A stretch of 64,000 nt of DNA from Arthrobacter cupressi. Its GTDB lineage: Bacteria > Actinomycetota > Actinomycetes > Actinomycetales > Micrococcaceae. Position numbers and translations under genes: made by a program. The stretch spans positions 89,212 to 153,211 of the forward strand of contig NZ_FNEI01000011.1 of assembly GCF_900099975.1 (NCBI RefSeq), written 5' to 3'. How positions within the stretch are numbered: position 1 is the stretch's first letter; each line of letters opens with the position of its first letter. Positions 34,144 through 42,134 of this stretch are shown here, one piece after another. The notes under the pieces were generated by a model. It made no database searches. It was not told the DNA's origin and worked only from the letters and a program-made list of their open reading frames with translations.

Positions 34144-35814
34144 TCAAGACTTTAGTCGGACGTTCGTGAAAACTTCGTTCAAGACCGGCGATGCAGGGTA
34201 CTTTTCCACCCGGTCGGACAGTGCCAGGGCCGAGATCGGGAAGGCAATCGGCACGGCCGGGACGGTCGCGGCGATCTGCGCATTGATGGTGTCGTACTGG
34301 GCGTTGCGTTCCGGTCCCTCGGGCATGCCGCGGGCGCGGTCGATCTTGGAGAAGACCTGGGAATCGTTGTAGCCGAACTCGCCCCGGCGTTCGCCGAACA
34401 ACGTGCCCACGAAGTTGTCCGGATCCGAGTAGACGCCGTTCCAGCCCAGCAGGTGCAGGGCATGGTCGCCGGGCGACTGGACCTTCGGCAGGTAGCCGTC
34501 CTCCCAATCCACCGGCACCGGTTTGATGTTGAAGCCGACGGCGGTCAGCTGCCTGCTGATTTCGGCGTAGATCTTTTCGGGGGTGGGCAGGTAACTGCGG
34601 GTCACGTTGAGCGGGTAGTAGAACTTGAGGGGCTCGCCCTTGTACCCGGCCTTCGCCAGCAACTGCTTGGCCTTGGCGGGATCGTACCCCAGCGCCGGCG
34701 CGTTGTTGTTGAAGCCGCTGAGCTTGGGCGGAACGAACTGGGAGGCCTGGGCCGTGTTGTCCATGAAGAACTTCCGGATGAGGCTTTCCTTGTCGATCGC
34801 ATACTCAATCGCCTGGCGGACCTCGAGTTTCTGCAGGGGAACCACGGCCTGGTTGATGCCGAGGTACATCACCGAGAACGGATCCCGCTGCACGATCTGC
34901 ATGCCGTGCTTGACCAAGGAATCGAAGGTGCCTGCGGTGACGAGGTCGTAGCCGTCAATCTTGCCGCTCAGCAGTGCGTCGAGCCGGCCCTGCGGATGGT
35001 CGAACGGCACGAAGTTCAGGGTGGCGATCTGGCCCCGATCACCCCAGTAGCCGCTATAGCTCTTGAGGGTGATCCTGTCCTTGGCCCAGGCGGAGAAGAC
35101 GAAGGGGCCGGTGCCCACCGGGTGCGAGGCGTAGGCGGAGACAGCCTGCCCGTCCAGCGTGCGGTCCAGGACGTTGGCCTTCTGCTTCGCCAGCGCCGTG
35201 GGGGAGGAGATGGCGAAGGCCGGCAGGGTCAGGGCCTGCAGGAATCCGGTGAAGGGCCGGTTGAGTTTGATCCGCACTGCGTTGGCGCCGGTCGCGGTGC
35301 AGCTCTTGAAGATCGAAAGCGACGCGTTGTCCGAGAACGACTTGAAGACACTCTTGAACATGATTCCGGGCGCCTGGTTCCGGATCGCCGGGGTAAAGGT
35401 GTACCAGCGGTTGAAGTTGCTGCACACCGCGGCGGCGTTGAACGCGGTGCCGTCGTGGAAGGTGACCTTCTCCCGCAGCTTGAAGTCGTAGCTGAGCCCG
35501 TCGTCGCCTGCGGTCCATTCCGTGGCGAGCTGGGGAACGGGCTGGCCGGTGGACGGGTCGACGCCGAGCAGGCCTTCCATGACCTGGCGGGTCACGCGGT
35601 AGGTCTCGGAATCGTTGCTCAGGGCCGGATCCAGCCCGAGCGGCATGGCCGGCGTGCCGAAGTTGAAGGTCGCGTCCGGTGCAGCCGGCTTGGACGTGGC
35701 CATGGTTCCACTGGACGGCGCGGGCGCCGGGACGCCGGTGCACGAACTCAGGGCCAGGGCAAGAAGGGCCGCGCCGATCTGCAGTTTCATCCGGCGTCGT
35801 TTGCTGCTTGCCAC
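34144..35814 (-). CDS. ABC transporter substrate-binding lipoprotein (peptide/nickel type, SBP family 5)
   Basis: This is a 556-residue extracytoplasmic solute-binding protein of family 5 (dipeptide, oligopeptide, nickel). A signal peptide ends in lipobox LSSC with C25, and the conserved [18 protein letters not shown] and [14 protein letters not shown] segments are present (here [11 protein letters not shown]). No permease or ATPase gene is adjacent, so it is an orphan binding protein or works with a transporter elsewhere. The start is GTG at 35814, chosen by GAGGGG 6 nt upstream; the ATG at 35790 lacks one. Confidence 0.88.
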   Translation of the reverse strand: MASSKRRRMKLQIGAALLALALSSCTGVPAPAPSSGTMATSKPAAPDATFNFGTPAMPLGLDPALSNDSETYRVTRQVMEGLLGVDPSTGQPVPQLATEWTAGDDGLSYDFKLREKVTFHDGTAFNAAAVCSNFNRWYTFTPAIRNQAPGIMFKSVFKSFSDNASLSIFKSCTATGANAVRIKLNRPFTGFLQALTLPAFAISSPTALAKQKANVLDRTLDGQAVSAYASHPVGTGPFVFSAWAKDRITLKSYSGYWGDRGQIATLNFVPFDHPQGRLDALLSGKIDGYDLVTAGTFDSLVKHGMQIVQRDPFSVMYLGINQAVVPLQKLEVRQAIEYAIDKESLIRKFFMDNTAQASQFVPPKLSGFNNNAPALGYDPAKAKQLLAKAGYKGEPLKFYYPLNVTRSYLPTPEKIYAEISRQLTAVGFNIKPVPVDWEDGYLPKVQSPGDHALHLLGWNGVYSDPDNFVGTLFGERRGEFGYNDSQVFSKIDRARGMPEGPERNAQYDTINAQIAATVPAVPIAFPISALALSDRVEKYPASPVLNEVFTNVRLKS

Positions 35815-35845
35815 TCTTGTCCCCTCAAGGCAGTCGGACGGAACG

Positions 35846-35878
35846 CGGCCGGACCCCCGTGCAACAGGGGTCCGGCCG
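35846..35878 (-). terminator. Hairpin between tRNA-Leu and the binding-protein gene
   Basis: A perfect 12-bp stem (35846-35857 with 35867-35878) with a 9-nt loop lies just downstream of tRNA-Leu on the minus strand. It has no clear U-tract but is probably the tRNA terminator. Confidence 0.55.
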
Positions 35879-35887
35879 TCCACATTG

Positions 35888-35969
35888 TGCGCAAGGGGGG
35901 ACTTGAACCCCCACGCCCGAAGGCACAGGAACCTAAATCCTGCGTGTCTGCCAATTTCACCACTCGCGC
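35888..35969 (-). tRNA. tRNA-Leu (UAG anticodon)
   Basis: The minus-strand sequence folds into a class II tRNA. It has a 7-bp acceptor stem (GCGCGAG with CTTGCGC) and an anticodon stem CAGGA/TCCTG with loop TTTAGGT, giving anticodon UAG (reads CUA). A long variable arm typical of tRNA-Leu and the T arm GTTCAAGTC follow. The discriminator is A. CCA is not encoded. Confidence 0.93.
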
Positions 35970-36064
35970 AAGTGCCGGCGTCGGGAATCGCCAGATCCCG
36001 TAGCCGCGCCGGCCTCCATTCTACCCACGCCCGCAGCCGCCGCGGGCCAAGCGGACGCCGGCCC

Positions 36065-36541
36065 TTATTTGGGGTCGAGCTTGAGGTCCCTGCGGAGCTT
36101 GGCGACGTGTCCGGTTGCCCGGACGTTGTACTGGGCCACGGCCACCTTGCCTTCGGGATCCACCACCACCGTGGAGCGGATCAATCCCTGGTAGGTGCGG
36201 CCGTAGTTCTTTTTTTCGCCCCAGGCCGCATAGGCGTCGGCCACCTTGTGGTCCTCGTCGGAGAGCAGCGGGAACGTCAGCGACTCCTCGGCCACGAACT
36301 TGGCCAGCGCGGGAACGGGATCGGGCGAGATGCCCAGCACCCGGTAGCCGGCCGCCTGCAGGGACGCGAGCGAATCCCGGAAATCGCAGGCCTGCTTGGC
36401 GCAGGCCGGGGTCGACGCGGCGGGGTAGAAGTAGACGATCGTGCTGCTGCCACGGAAGGAATCCAGCGCGACATCGTTGCCGTCCTGGTCCTTGAGGGTA
36501 AAGGCGGGGGCGGTGTCGCCGGGGGTGAGTCGTTCAGCCAT
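36065..36541 (-). CDS. bcp: Thioredoxin-dependent peroxiredoxin, Bcp/PrxQ type
   Basis: This 158-residue peroxiredoxin reduces hydroperoxides with thioredoxin. The peroxidatic Cys is C47 in YFYPAASTPACAKQACDF and the resolving Cys is C52, the alpha-helix arrangement of the PrxQ/Bcp class. The sequence has Ala46 where many homologues have Gly. The start is the ATG at 36541 with GGAGCACCC upstream. It is divergent from a MarR gene. Confidence 0.93.
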   Translation of the reverse strand: MAERLTPGDTAPAFTLKDQDGNDVALDSFRGSSTIVYFYPAASTPACAKQACDFRDSLASLQAAGYRVLGISPDPVPALAKFVAEESLTFPLLSDEDHKVADAYAAWGEKKNYGRTYQGLIRSTVVVDPEGKVAVAQYNVRATGHVAKLRRDLKLDPK

Positions 36542-36622
36542 GGGTGCTCCTTGCTTGCGTCGGCGATCACCCAGCTTAGTAATAGCCCGGCCGGGAAACC
36601 GAATTGCCGGCAGTCCCTTTTA

Positions 36623-36628
36623 TATACT
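36623..36628 (+). promoter_or_regulatory. -10 hexamer for a leaderless marR transcript
   Basis: TATACT ends exactly 7 nt before the ATG at 36636. There is no Shine-Dalgarno before the ATG, which supports leaderless initiation. The -35 region is weak. Confidence 0.55.
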
Positions 36629-36635
36629 GGCTGTT

Positions 36636-37157
36636 ATGCCTGACATTGAGCGTTGGCCCACCGGAAGGCTGTTGTCCACAGCGGCACGCCTCGTGGAACA
36701 CGCATGGAACGAGAAGCTGAGCGGCCTGGGACTGACGCACGCCGGGGTGATCGCCTTGGAAGTCCTTGCGGTGAAAGGCCCCATCACCCAGGTCCTGCTC
36801 GCGCAGATTGTCCGGGTCCAGGCTCAGACCATGGGCAAGACCCTGGCACGCCTCGAAGCGCACGGCTACATCGAGAGATCCCGCAGCTCAAGCGACCGGC
36901 GCAGCCAGATCGTCAGCCTGAGCGATGAAGGCACGCGGGTGCTCGACAGTGCGGAACGCCTCGAACGGGAGGTGCTGCGTGATTCGCCGGTGGACGCGAA
37001 CGTCCTCCGTGGAGAGCTCCAGGTCCTGGTGCGTGCCCTGTCCGAACGGCACGCCTCGCCCGAGGTGCATGAAATCGTGACAACGAACGGTTCCGCTTTC
37101 CAAGCTGCGGAGACAGCTGCGGGGAGAGCCGGCGCGGACGGCGGCCGCCGGGACTGA
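36636..37157 (+). CDS. MarR family transcriptional regulator
   Basis: This is a 173-residue MarR-type regulator with a winged helix-turn-helix (ITQVLLAQIVRVQAQTMGKT near residues 49-68, and the RSSSDRRSQIVSLSDEG wing). It is divergent from bcp with about 95 bp between the start codons, but no clear palindromic operator is visible there. The effector and targets are unknown. The C-terminal 25 residues are Ala/Gly-rich. Expression appears leaderless. A bidirectional terminator separates it from tRNA-Lys. Confidence 0.88.
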   Translation: MPDIERWPTGRLLSTAARLVEHAWNEKLSGLGLTHAGVIALEVLAVKGPITQVLLAQIVRVQAQTMGKTLARLEAHGYIERSRSSSDRRSQIVSLSDEGTRVLDSAERLEREVLRDSPVDANVLRGELQVLVRALSERHASPEVHEIVTTNGSAFQAAETAAGRAGADGGRRD

Positions 37158-37245
37158 AGGCTACTGGTGTTGAAGGGCGGGCCATCCGGAAGGCGGCCCG
37201 TCCCGACCGGCCCGGCGTGAACGACCCGCCGGATTTGAAACGAAA

Positions 37246-37284
37246 GAATCCCGGACCGGCTGACGCCGGTCCGGGATTCTCTTT
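37246..37284. terminator. Bidirectional terminator between marR and tRNA-Lys
   Basis: A perfect 15-bp stem (37246-37260 with 37265-37279) with loop TGAC is followed by TCTTTT on the plus strand and by TTTCGTTT on the minus strand. It can end both convergent transcripts. Confidence 0.85.
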
Positions 37285-37360
37285 TGGTGCACCCCCCGGG
37301 ACTCGAACCCGGAACCCATTGATTAAGAGTCAATTGCTCTGCCAGTTGAGCTAGAGGTGC
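37285..37360 (-). tRNA. tRNA-Lys (CUU anticodon), copy 1
   Basis: This 76-nt tRNA on the minus strand begins GCACCTCTAGCTCAACTGG, has anticodon stem-loop ATTGA-CTCTTAA-TCAAT with anticodon CUU, T arm GGTTCGAGTCC, discriminator A and an encoded CCA. It is identical to the second copy at 37429-37504. Confidence 0.95.
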
Positions 37361-37392
37361 ATTCAGTTGTGGTGTTCAACCCAAAGAAATAA

Positions 37393-37419
37393 CCCTTGAA
37401 CGCCATTGCCGCTCAAGGG
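37393..37419 (-). terminator. Hairpin between the two tRNA-Lys genes
   Basis: CCCTTGA (37393-37399) pairs with TCAAGGG (37413-37419). On the minus strand it is followed by TTATTTC, and it lies just downstream of the second tRNA-Lys. It may act as a weak terminator or a processing structure. Confidence 0.5.
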
Positions 37420-37428
37420 CCCTTCCCT

Positions 37429-37504
37429 TGGTGCACCCCCCGGGACTCGAACCCGGAACCCATTGATTAAGAGTCAATTGCTCTGCCAGTTGAGCTAGAG
37501 GTGC
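37429..37504 (-). tRNA. tRNA-Lys (CUU anticodon), copy 2
   Basis: This 76-nt tRNA is identical to the copy at 37285-37360, including the encoded CCA. The flanking sequences of the two copies differ, so the duplication covers only the mature tRNA as far as can be seen. Confidence 0.95.
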
Positions 37505-37622
37505 TTGTCGTTTTCGACCGCTGGAATGGAGTATTTCCTTTTCCGTTGATCTCCGCAACGACATGTAACTCTACACGAGACCCGGGCAAAGTGCGAAATC
37601 GGCCGGGGGCGTTTTGCGCGGC

Positions 37623-38843
37623 CTAGCGGGGGAGCCTGAGCAGCAGGGCAAAATCGGGGTTCCGGTTGTTGCTCAACACCCAAAGCATTCCGTCCGGGGC
37701 CAGCGAAACGTCCCGGAGGCGGCCGTATTCGCCCGTGAAATAAGCCACAGGAGTGCCGGCCTGTTCGCCGTCCAGCGGGACGGCCCACAACCGTTGCCCG
37801 CGGAGCGCGGCCGTGTATGCCACTCCGTCCACGATTTCGAGCCCGCTGGGGGAGGCGTCGGCTGTTGACGGCCAGACGGCTTTGGCGTCGATGAAGCCCT
37901 CGCGGCCCGGAGCGCCGGTGACATCGGGCCAGCCGTAGTTCCCGCCGGGACGGATCAGGTTCAGTTCGTCGTCGACGTCGGGCCCGAACTCGCTCGCCCA
38001 GAGCCGGCCGTCTTCGTCCCAGGCCAGTCCCTGGACGTTCCGGTGGCCGTAGCTGTATACCGGATTGTCGCCGAAGGGATTGCCGGGGGCCGGTGCCCCG
38101 TCGGCCGTGAGGCGGAGGATCTTCCCGCCGAGCGCATTCGGGTCCTGCGGCTGACCACGCCGCTGCGAATCTCCGGTGCCCACGTAAAGGAAGCCGTCGG
38201 GGCCGAAGCGGATTCGGCCGCCGTTGTGGGTGGAAGCCTTGGGGATCCCGCTGAAAACCACCGTGGGCTCGCCCAGGCTGAGCCTGCCGTCCCCGCCGGC
38301 CGCCAGCCTCGCCCGCGCGATCCTGTTGTCCGAGTCGGCAGTGTAATAGAAGTACAGCAGCCGGTCCTGGGCAAAGTGCGGGGACAGCGCCAGCCCCATG
38401 AGGCCGCCTTCGCCGCCTGGCACGACGCCGGGAACTTCGCCGATTGTGCTTGCCTCACCGTTCCGCACGGACTTCAGGAGCCGGGAGTCCCGTTCCGAGA
38501 TGACGGCGGTGCCGTCCGCCAGGAAGACCACGGACCAGGGAATGTCCAAGCCGAGGTCGAGTTTTTCCTGGAGCGCGGGCGCCTGAAGCGCCGGCGATGT
38601 GCCTGCCGACGGCGTGCCGGACGACTTACCAGGCGATGACGGGGCCGGACTGCCGGCGGGGGAGGAGCCCGGCGTTGCCGGGGTCGGTCCCGGCGGTTTG
38701 CCCGTGCAGGCGCTGATCATGGTGCAGGCTGCGATCAAGGCACCACCGGAGAGCACCATAAGCAGGGATCTGGACGTTGCACCCCGGAGTCCCGCGGCCC
38801 GGCGCCGCCGCCGGGACCGTGCCTCCGGTCTCCACCCCGCCAC
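37623..38843 (-). CDS. PQQ-dependent sugar dehydrogenase-like lipoprotein
   Basis: This 406-residue protein is a six-bladed beta-propeller of the glucose/sorbosone dehydrogenase (GSDH) family. A lipoprotein signal has two candidate lipoboxes (C40 in LIAAC and C46 in ISAC), followed by a Pro/Ser/Gly linker and the propeller (about 95-406). Family motifs include IPWSVVFLADGTAVISERD, GLMGLALSPHF, KASTHNGGRIRFGPDGFLYV and YSYGHRNVQGLAWD. It is probably a secreted, membrane-anchored aldose dehydrogenase; whether PQQ is made by this organism cannot be judged here. The GTG start has an excellent GAGGAGG upstream. Confidence 0.9.
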   Translation of the reverse strand: MAGWRPEARSRRRRRAAGLRGATSRSLLMVLSGGALIAACTMISACTGKPPGPTPATPGSSPAGSPAPSSPGKSSGTPSAGTSPALQAPALQEKLDLGLDIPWSVVFLADGTAVISERDSRLLKSVRNGEASTIGEVPGVVPGGEGGLMGLALSPHFAQDRLLYFYYTADSDNRIARARLAAGGDGRLSLGEPTVVFSGIPKASTHNGGRIRFGPDGFLYVGTGDSQRRGQPQDPNALGGKILRLTADGAPAPGNPFGDNPVYSYGHRNVQGLAWDEDGRLWASEFGPDVDDELNLIRPGGNYGWPDVTGAPGREGFIDAKAVWPSTADASPSGLEIVDGVAYTAALRGQRLWAVPLDGEQAGTPVAYFTGEYGRLRDVSLAPDGMLWVLSNNRNPDFALLLRLPR

Positions 38844-38869
38844 GGTTCCTCCTCGCTTCCCGCGGTGCC

Positions 38870-39871
38870 TCAGTAGCGCTCGCGGCGCGGCGGGCGGAAA
38901 CCTGCAGCCTCTGCGTGTGCCGCCGAAAGGAACCAGACGGATGCCTGCGCCTCCTCGTAGGCAGGCATGTCCTCGTCGTAGTAGGTCATGGTGCCGGCGT
39001 CGGCCTTCACCGGGAAGTCCGCGGGGCCGCTGCCATCGGGGCCCGCCGCGGCCGAACCCTCCCCGTAAGGCTGGCCTGCCGCCAGGTGCCCGCCGGCGGG
39101 CGGGGCGTCTTCCGCGGCCGGCGTCGGCATCGCCCCTTCAGCCTGTGCTGCGGCCTCGGAGGCTTCGTCTTCCTCGCCGGCCGCGGTTTCGGCGCCGGGC
39201 AGGGTCGGGGCGTGCGGCCCCGTGTACTCCGGGTGATGCGCCGGGGCCTGGCGCGGCGGCGCCTCGGTCCAGGTGGCTTCCCATTCCGCCTTGTCGGCCG
39301 CTGCGTCGGACGCAGCCCGGTCGTCCGCCCCGGTGAGCGGACCGGCGTCGGCGGCAGTGACATCGTCGGCCGTCACGCCCTCGACAGGAGCGTCAGTTAC
39401 TTCGACGGAGGCGTCCGCCGCGGACGGCGACTCCCGGGGAACGTCTTCATTCAGGACCGGTTCCGCCGTCACGGGCTCCGCAAGTGCCGGTTCGTCGACA
39501 GGCTCCACCACGGCTTCCGCCACCGGCTCCGCGGACGTGGCGCCCGCGGCGGGCGCGGTTCCTCCGACCGCTGCGTCCTCCCAGTCGTCCACGTCGCCGC
39601 CGCCGGGTTCCGCGGCGGCAGGCTCCGGAGCGGGCGTCGGTACGGGAGCTGCCGGTTCCGCAACCGGGGGCACAGGCACCGGCGCGGGGGCGGCGGTGCC
39701 GGCGAGCCCGGCCGCGGTATCCATGCGAGGAGAGCCGGCCGAGGCCGGCGGCGCTGTATCGGCAGGGGAGGAAGTGCCGGCGGGTGCGGAAGCGGAACCC
39801 CTTCGGCTCAACAGCCACCACGCCACCCCGACGACGAGCACTATGACGATGACCCAGATCAACCAATCCAC
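38870..39871 (-). CDS. Membrane-anchored protein with C-terminal sunset domain
   Basis: This 333-residue protein has one N-terminal membrane helix (residues about 3-22), a roughly 260-residue low-complexity Ala/Glu/Pro/Val-rich region, and a C-terminal module of about 45 residues. That module starts DFPVKADAGTMTYYDEDMPA and ends VWFLSAAHAEAAGFRPPRR. It matches what I know as the sunset domain found on actinobacterial ribosomal-protein and ArfC-like proteins. Function is unknown. I start at the GTG at 39871, where AGGAGG lies 9 nt upstream, rather than 30 nt earlier. It is divergent from ilvD. Confidence 0.75.
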   Translation of the reverse strand: MDWLIWVIVIVLVVGVAWWLLSRRGSASAPAGTSSPADTAPPASAGSPRMDTAAGLAGTAAPAPVPVPPVAEPAAPVPTPAPEPAAAEPGGGDVDDWEDAAVGGTAPAAGATSAEPVAEAVVEPVDEPALAEPVTAEPVLNEDVPRESPSAADASVEVTDAPVEGVTADDVTAADAGPLTGADDRAASDAAADKAEWEATWTEAPPRQAPAHHPEYTGPHAPTLPGAETAAGEEDEASEAAAQAEGAMPTPAAEDAPPAGGHLAAGQPYGEGSAAAGPDGSGPADFPVKADAGTMTYYDEDMPAYEEAQASVWFLSAAHAEAAGFRPPRRERY

Positions 39872-40023
39872 GGCAGAAGCCCTCCTGTTTGAGCGGTGCA
39901 CTTGTCAGGCTTGACGTTACGGCGGCCCCCGGAGGGTGTCCAGCAACAGGAGGCCCCGGTGTCCCGGCATCCGGGCCCATTTTTGCCGGGGCGGCATGGG
40001 TAGTGGCCCGGTCTGCGGAGCCC

Positions 40024-40029
40024 TAGACT
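40024..40029 (+). promoter_or_regulatory. -10 hexamer for a leaderless ilvD transcript
   Basis: TAGACT ends 7 nt before the ilvD ATG, and no Shine-Dalgarno is present. Confidence 0.5.
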
Positions 40030-40036
40030 TTGGCCC

Positions 40037-41758
40037 ATGACTGACCACACCCAAAATGCGCCAGGCAACACACCAGACATCAAGCCACGCAGCCGGGTCG
40101 TGACGGAGGGCATCCACGCCGCCCCGGCGCGTGGCATGTTCCGGGCCGTGGGCATGGGCGATGACGACTTCGCCAAGCCCCAGATCGGCGTCGCGAGCTC
40201 GTGGAACGAAATCACCCCCTGCAACCTCTCGCTGAACCGCCTTGCCCAGGGCGCCAAGGAAGGCGTCCACGCCGGCGGCGGATTCCCCATGCAGTTCGGC
40301 ACCATTTCCGTCTCCGACGGCATTTCCATGGGCCACGAGGGCATGCACTTCTCCCTGGTGTCCCGCGAAGTCATCGCCGACTCCGTGGAGACCGTCATGC
40401 AGGCCGAGCGCATCGACGGTTCCGTGCTCCTGGCCGGCTGCGACAAGTCGCTTCCGGGCATGCTGATGGCCGCCGCCCGCCTGGACCTCGCCAGCGTCTT
40501 CCTCTATGCCGGCTCCATCATGCCCGGCTGGGTCAGGCTCGAGGACGGCTCCGAGAAGGAAGTCACCCTGATCGATGCGTTCGAGGCCGTCGGCGCCTGC
40601 GCGGCCGGCAAGATGAGCATGGAAGACCTCACACGTATCGAGAAGGCCATCTGTCCCGGCGAAGGCGCCTGTGGCGGCATGTACACGGCGAACACCATGG
40701 CCTGCATCGGCGAGGCCCTTGGCATGTCCCTTCCCGGCTCCGCCGCGCCGCCCTCGGCAGACCGCCGTCGTGATGACTTCGCCCGGAAGTCCGGCGAGGC
40801 AGTGGTGAACCTGCTGCGGCTCGGCATCACGGCGCGCGACATCATGACCAAGAAGGCCTTCGAGAACGCCATCGCCGTGACCATGGCCTTCGGCGGCTCC
40901 ACCAATGCGGTGCTGCACCTGCTCGCCATTGCCCGGGAAGCCGGCGTCGAGCTGACCCTGGACGACTTCAACCGCGTCGGCGACCAGGTCCCGCACCTGG
41001 GCGACCTGAAGCCGTTCGGCCGCTACGTCATGACGGACGTCGACAGGATCGGCGGCGTGCCGGTCATCATGAAGGCACTGCTCGACGCCGGGCTGATCCA
41101 CGGCGACTGCCTCACCGTCACCGGCAAGACCGTCGCCGAGAACCTCGAGGCGATCAACCCGCCGGACGTGGACGGCAAGATCCTGCGCGCGCTGGACAAT
41201 CCCATCCACAAGACCGGCGGCATCACCATCCTGCACGGCTCGCTGGCCCCGGAAGGCGCGGTTGTCAAGAGCGCCGGCTTTGACGCCGACGTCTTCGAAG
41301 GCACCGCCCGCGTGTTCGAGCGCGAGCAAGGTGCACTGGACGCACTGGACAACGGACAGATCGAAAAGGGCGATGTTGTCGTCATCCGCTACGAAGGCCC
41401 CAAGGGCGGGCCGGGCATGCGGGAGATGCTCGCCATCACCGGCGCCATCAAGGGTGCGGGCCTGGGCAAGGACGTCCTGTTGCTCACCGACGGCCGTTTC
41501 TCCGGCGGCACCACCGGCCTGTGCATCGGACACGTCGCCCCGGAAGCAGTCGACGGCGGCCCCATCGCCTTCGTCCGGGACGGTGACCGGATCCGGGTCG
41601 ACATCGCCGCGCGCACCTTCGACCTGTTGGTCGATGACGCCGAGCTCGAGGCCCGCAAGGCCGGCTGGGAGCCGCTGCCCGCGAAGTTCACCAAGGGCGT
41701 CCTTGCGAAGTATGCCAAGCTCGTGCACAGCGCGTCCACCGGCGCGTACTGCGGTTGA
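40037..41758 (+). CDS. ilvD: Dihydroxy-acid dehydratase IlvD
   Basis: IlvD dehydrates dihydroxy-isovalerate and dihydroxy-methylvalerate in Val/Ile synthesis. This 573-residue protein has three cluster-type cysteines, C62 (EITPCNLSL), C135 ([10 protein letters not shown]) and C212 ([15 protein letters not shown]), the pattern of the shorter [2Fe-2S] branch as in Mycobacterium. It is transcribed separately from ilvBNC, since a palindromic repeat and the ilv leader lie between them. Expression appears leaderless. Confidence 0.96.
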   Translation: MTDHTQNAPGNTPDIKPRSRVVTEGIHAAPARGMFRAVGMGDDDFAKPQIGVASSWNEITPCNLSLNRLAQGAKEGVHAGGGFPMQFGTISVSDGISMGHEGMHFSLVSREVIADSVETVMQAERIDGSVLLAGCDKSLPGMLMAAARLDLASVFLYAGSIMPGWVRLEDGSEKEVTLIDAFEAVGACAAGKMSMEDLTRIEKAICPGEGACGGMYTANTMACIGEALGMSLPGSAAPPSADRRRDDFARKSGEAVVNLLRLGITARDIMTKKAFENAIAVTMAFGGSTNAVLHLLAIAREAGVELTLDDFNRVGDQVPHLGDLKPFGRYVMTDVDRIGGVPVIMKALLDAGLIHGDCLTVTGKTVAENLEAINPPDVDGKILRALDNPIHKTGGITILHGSLAPEGAVVKSAGFDADVFEGTARVFEREQGALDALDNGQIEKGDVVVIRYEGPKGGPGMREMLAITGAIKGAGLGKDVLLLTDGRFSGGTTGLCIGHVAPEAVDGGPIAFVRDGDRIRVDIAARTFDLLVDDAELEARKAGWEPLPAKFTKGVLAKYAKLVHSASTGAYCG

Positions 41759-41769
41759 TGGGATCCCGG

Positions 41770-41834
41770 CCCAACTGGATCGCAATAGATGTCGCTTTGA
41801 CACCCCATAACGACATCAACTGCGATCCAGTTGG
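41770..41834. repeat. Intergenic palindromic repeat, copy 3 of 3
   Basis: This 65-bp palindrome starts 11 bp after the ilvD stop. The outer arms CCCAACTGGATCGCA (41770-41784) and their perfect complement (41820-41834) pair, as do GATGTCG (41788-41794) and CGACATC (41811-41817). The outer-arm sequence differs from copy 2 (CTGGA in place of CCAAC), yet both arms changed together, so pairing is kept. Confidence 0.85.
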
Positions 41835-41858
41835 GGAGGGGTCCGCAAAATGGACTTT

Positions 41859-41878
41859 GACGTCCAAATAGTGAGATG
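41859..41878 (+). promoter_or_regulatory. Putative operator shared by ilvB and leuB
   Basis: GACGTCCAAATAGTGAGATG here aligns without gaps to GACGTTCGAATAATGAGACG at 58343-58362, upstream of leuB, with 16 of 20 positions identical. The element has weak dyad symmetry (CGTnnnA-TGAGACG). It resembles operators of the LtbR/LeuR-type IclR regulators of actinobacterial leu genes, but I cannot confirm that. Confidence 0.55.
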
Positions 41879-41927
41879 AGCTTTGTCCCGTTTGACACCT
41901 CTCTCACAAAGAGGGAAAACTGAACGC

Positions 41928-41984
41928 ATGATCGCAACTGTCACCGGCACCGTCGTCGTACTTAGCAAGCGCGTGGCTTACTAA
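41928..41984 (+). CDS. ilvBNC leader peptide
   Basis: This 18-codon ORF encodes MIATVTGTVVVLSKRVAY. Seven of 18 codons are Ile, Val or Leu, including four in a row (Val-Val-Val-Leu), the mark of an attenuation leader that senses charged branched-chain tRNAs. It is followed by an intrinsic terminator 29 nt after its stop and then by ilvB. TTGACA (41892-41897) lies 18 bp before AAAACT, which ends 6 nt before the ATG, so the leader may itself be leaderless; GAGGGA 12 nt upstream is a poor ribosome site. C. glutamicum ilvBNC is known to have such a leader. Confidence 0.8.
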   Translation: MIATVTGTVVVLSKRVAY

Positions 41985-42013
41985 GCCGGCCGGCAACGAT
42001 CTGTCACGCGCAA

Positions 42014-42048
42014 CCCCTCGAAGAGCCGTAAGGCTGAGGGGTTTTTTT
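42014..42048 (+). terminator. Attenuator terminator of ilvBNC
   Basis: CCCCTC (42014-42019) pairs with GAGGGG (42036-42041). An inner AGCC/GGCT stem with loop GTAA stacks on it after a 4-nt bulge, and TTTTTTT follows directly (42042-42048). Its place between leader peptide and ilvB identifies it as the attenuator. Confidence 0.88.
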
Positions 42049-42134
42049 ATTGCCGACGGCAGAACGAACCGTGATCGCACGCAGTATCCCAGCAGTACCT
42101 TTCACTAACTGAAGATCCCCAAAGGAAGAGTCCG

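Larger units (their letters stand above)
41759..42134 (+). promoter_or_regulatory. ilvB upstream region: repeat, shared regulatory site, leader peptide, attenuator
   Basis: This 376-bp gene-free stretch holds, in order: palindromic repeat copy 3 (41770-41834), a 20-bp element also found before leuB (41859-41878), TTGACA at 41892-41897, a leader peptide ORF (41928-41984), an intrinsic terminator (42014-42048), and an 86-nt segment with AAAGGAAG 6 nt before ilvB. It is organised as a transcription attenuator for ilvBNC. Confidence 0.75.

Noticed and set aside
34144..35814. Full oligopeptide ABC transporter operon
   Set aside because: Only the binding protein is present. Neighbours are mqo and tRNA-Leu, with no permease or ATPase nearby.
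23789..41834. CRISPR array
   Set aside because: The three repeats are 5-12 kb apart, palindromic and not regularly spaced, with no cas genes. No other region shows repeat-spacer structure.
41985..42134. T-box riboswitch before ilvB
   Set aside because: No T-box consensus or specifier hairpin is seen. A leader peptide followed by an intrinsic terminator explains the region.
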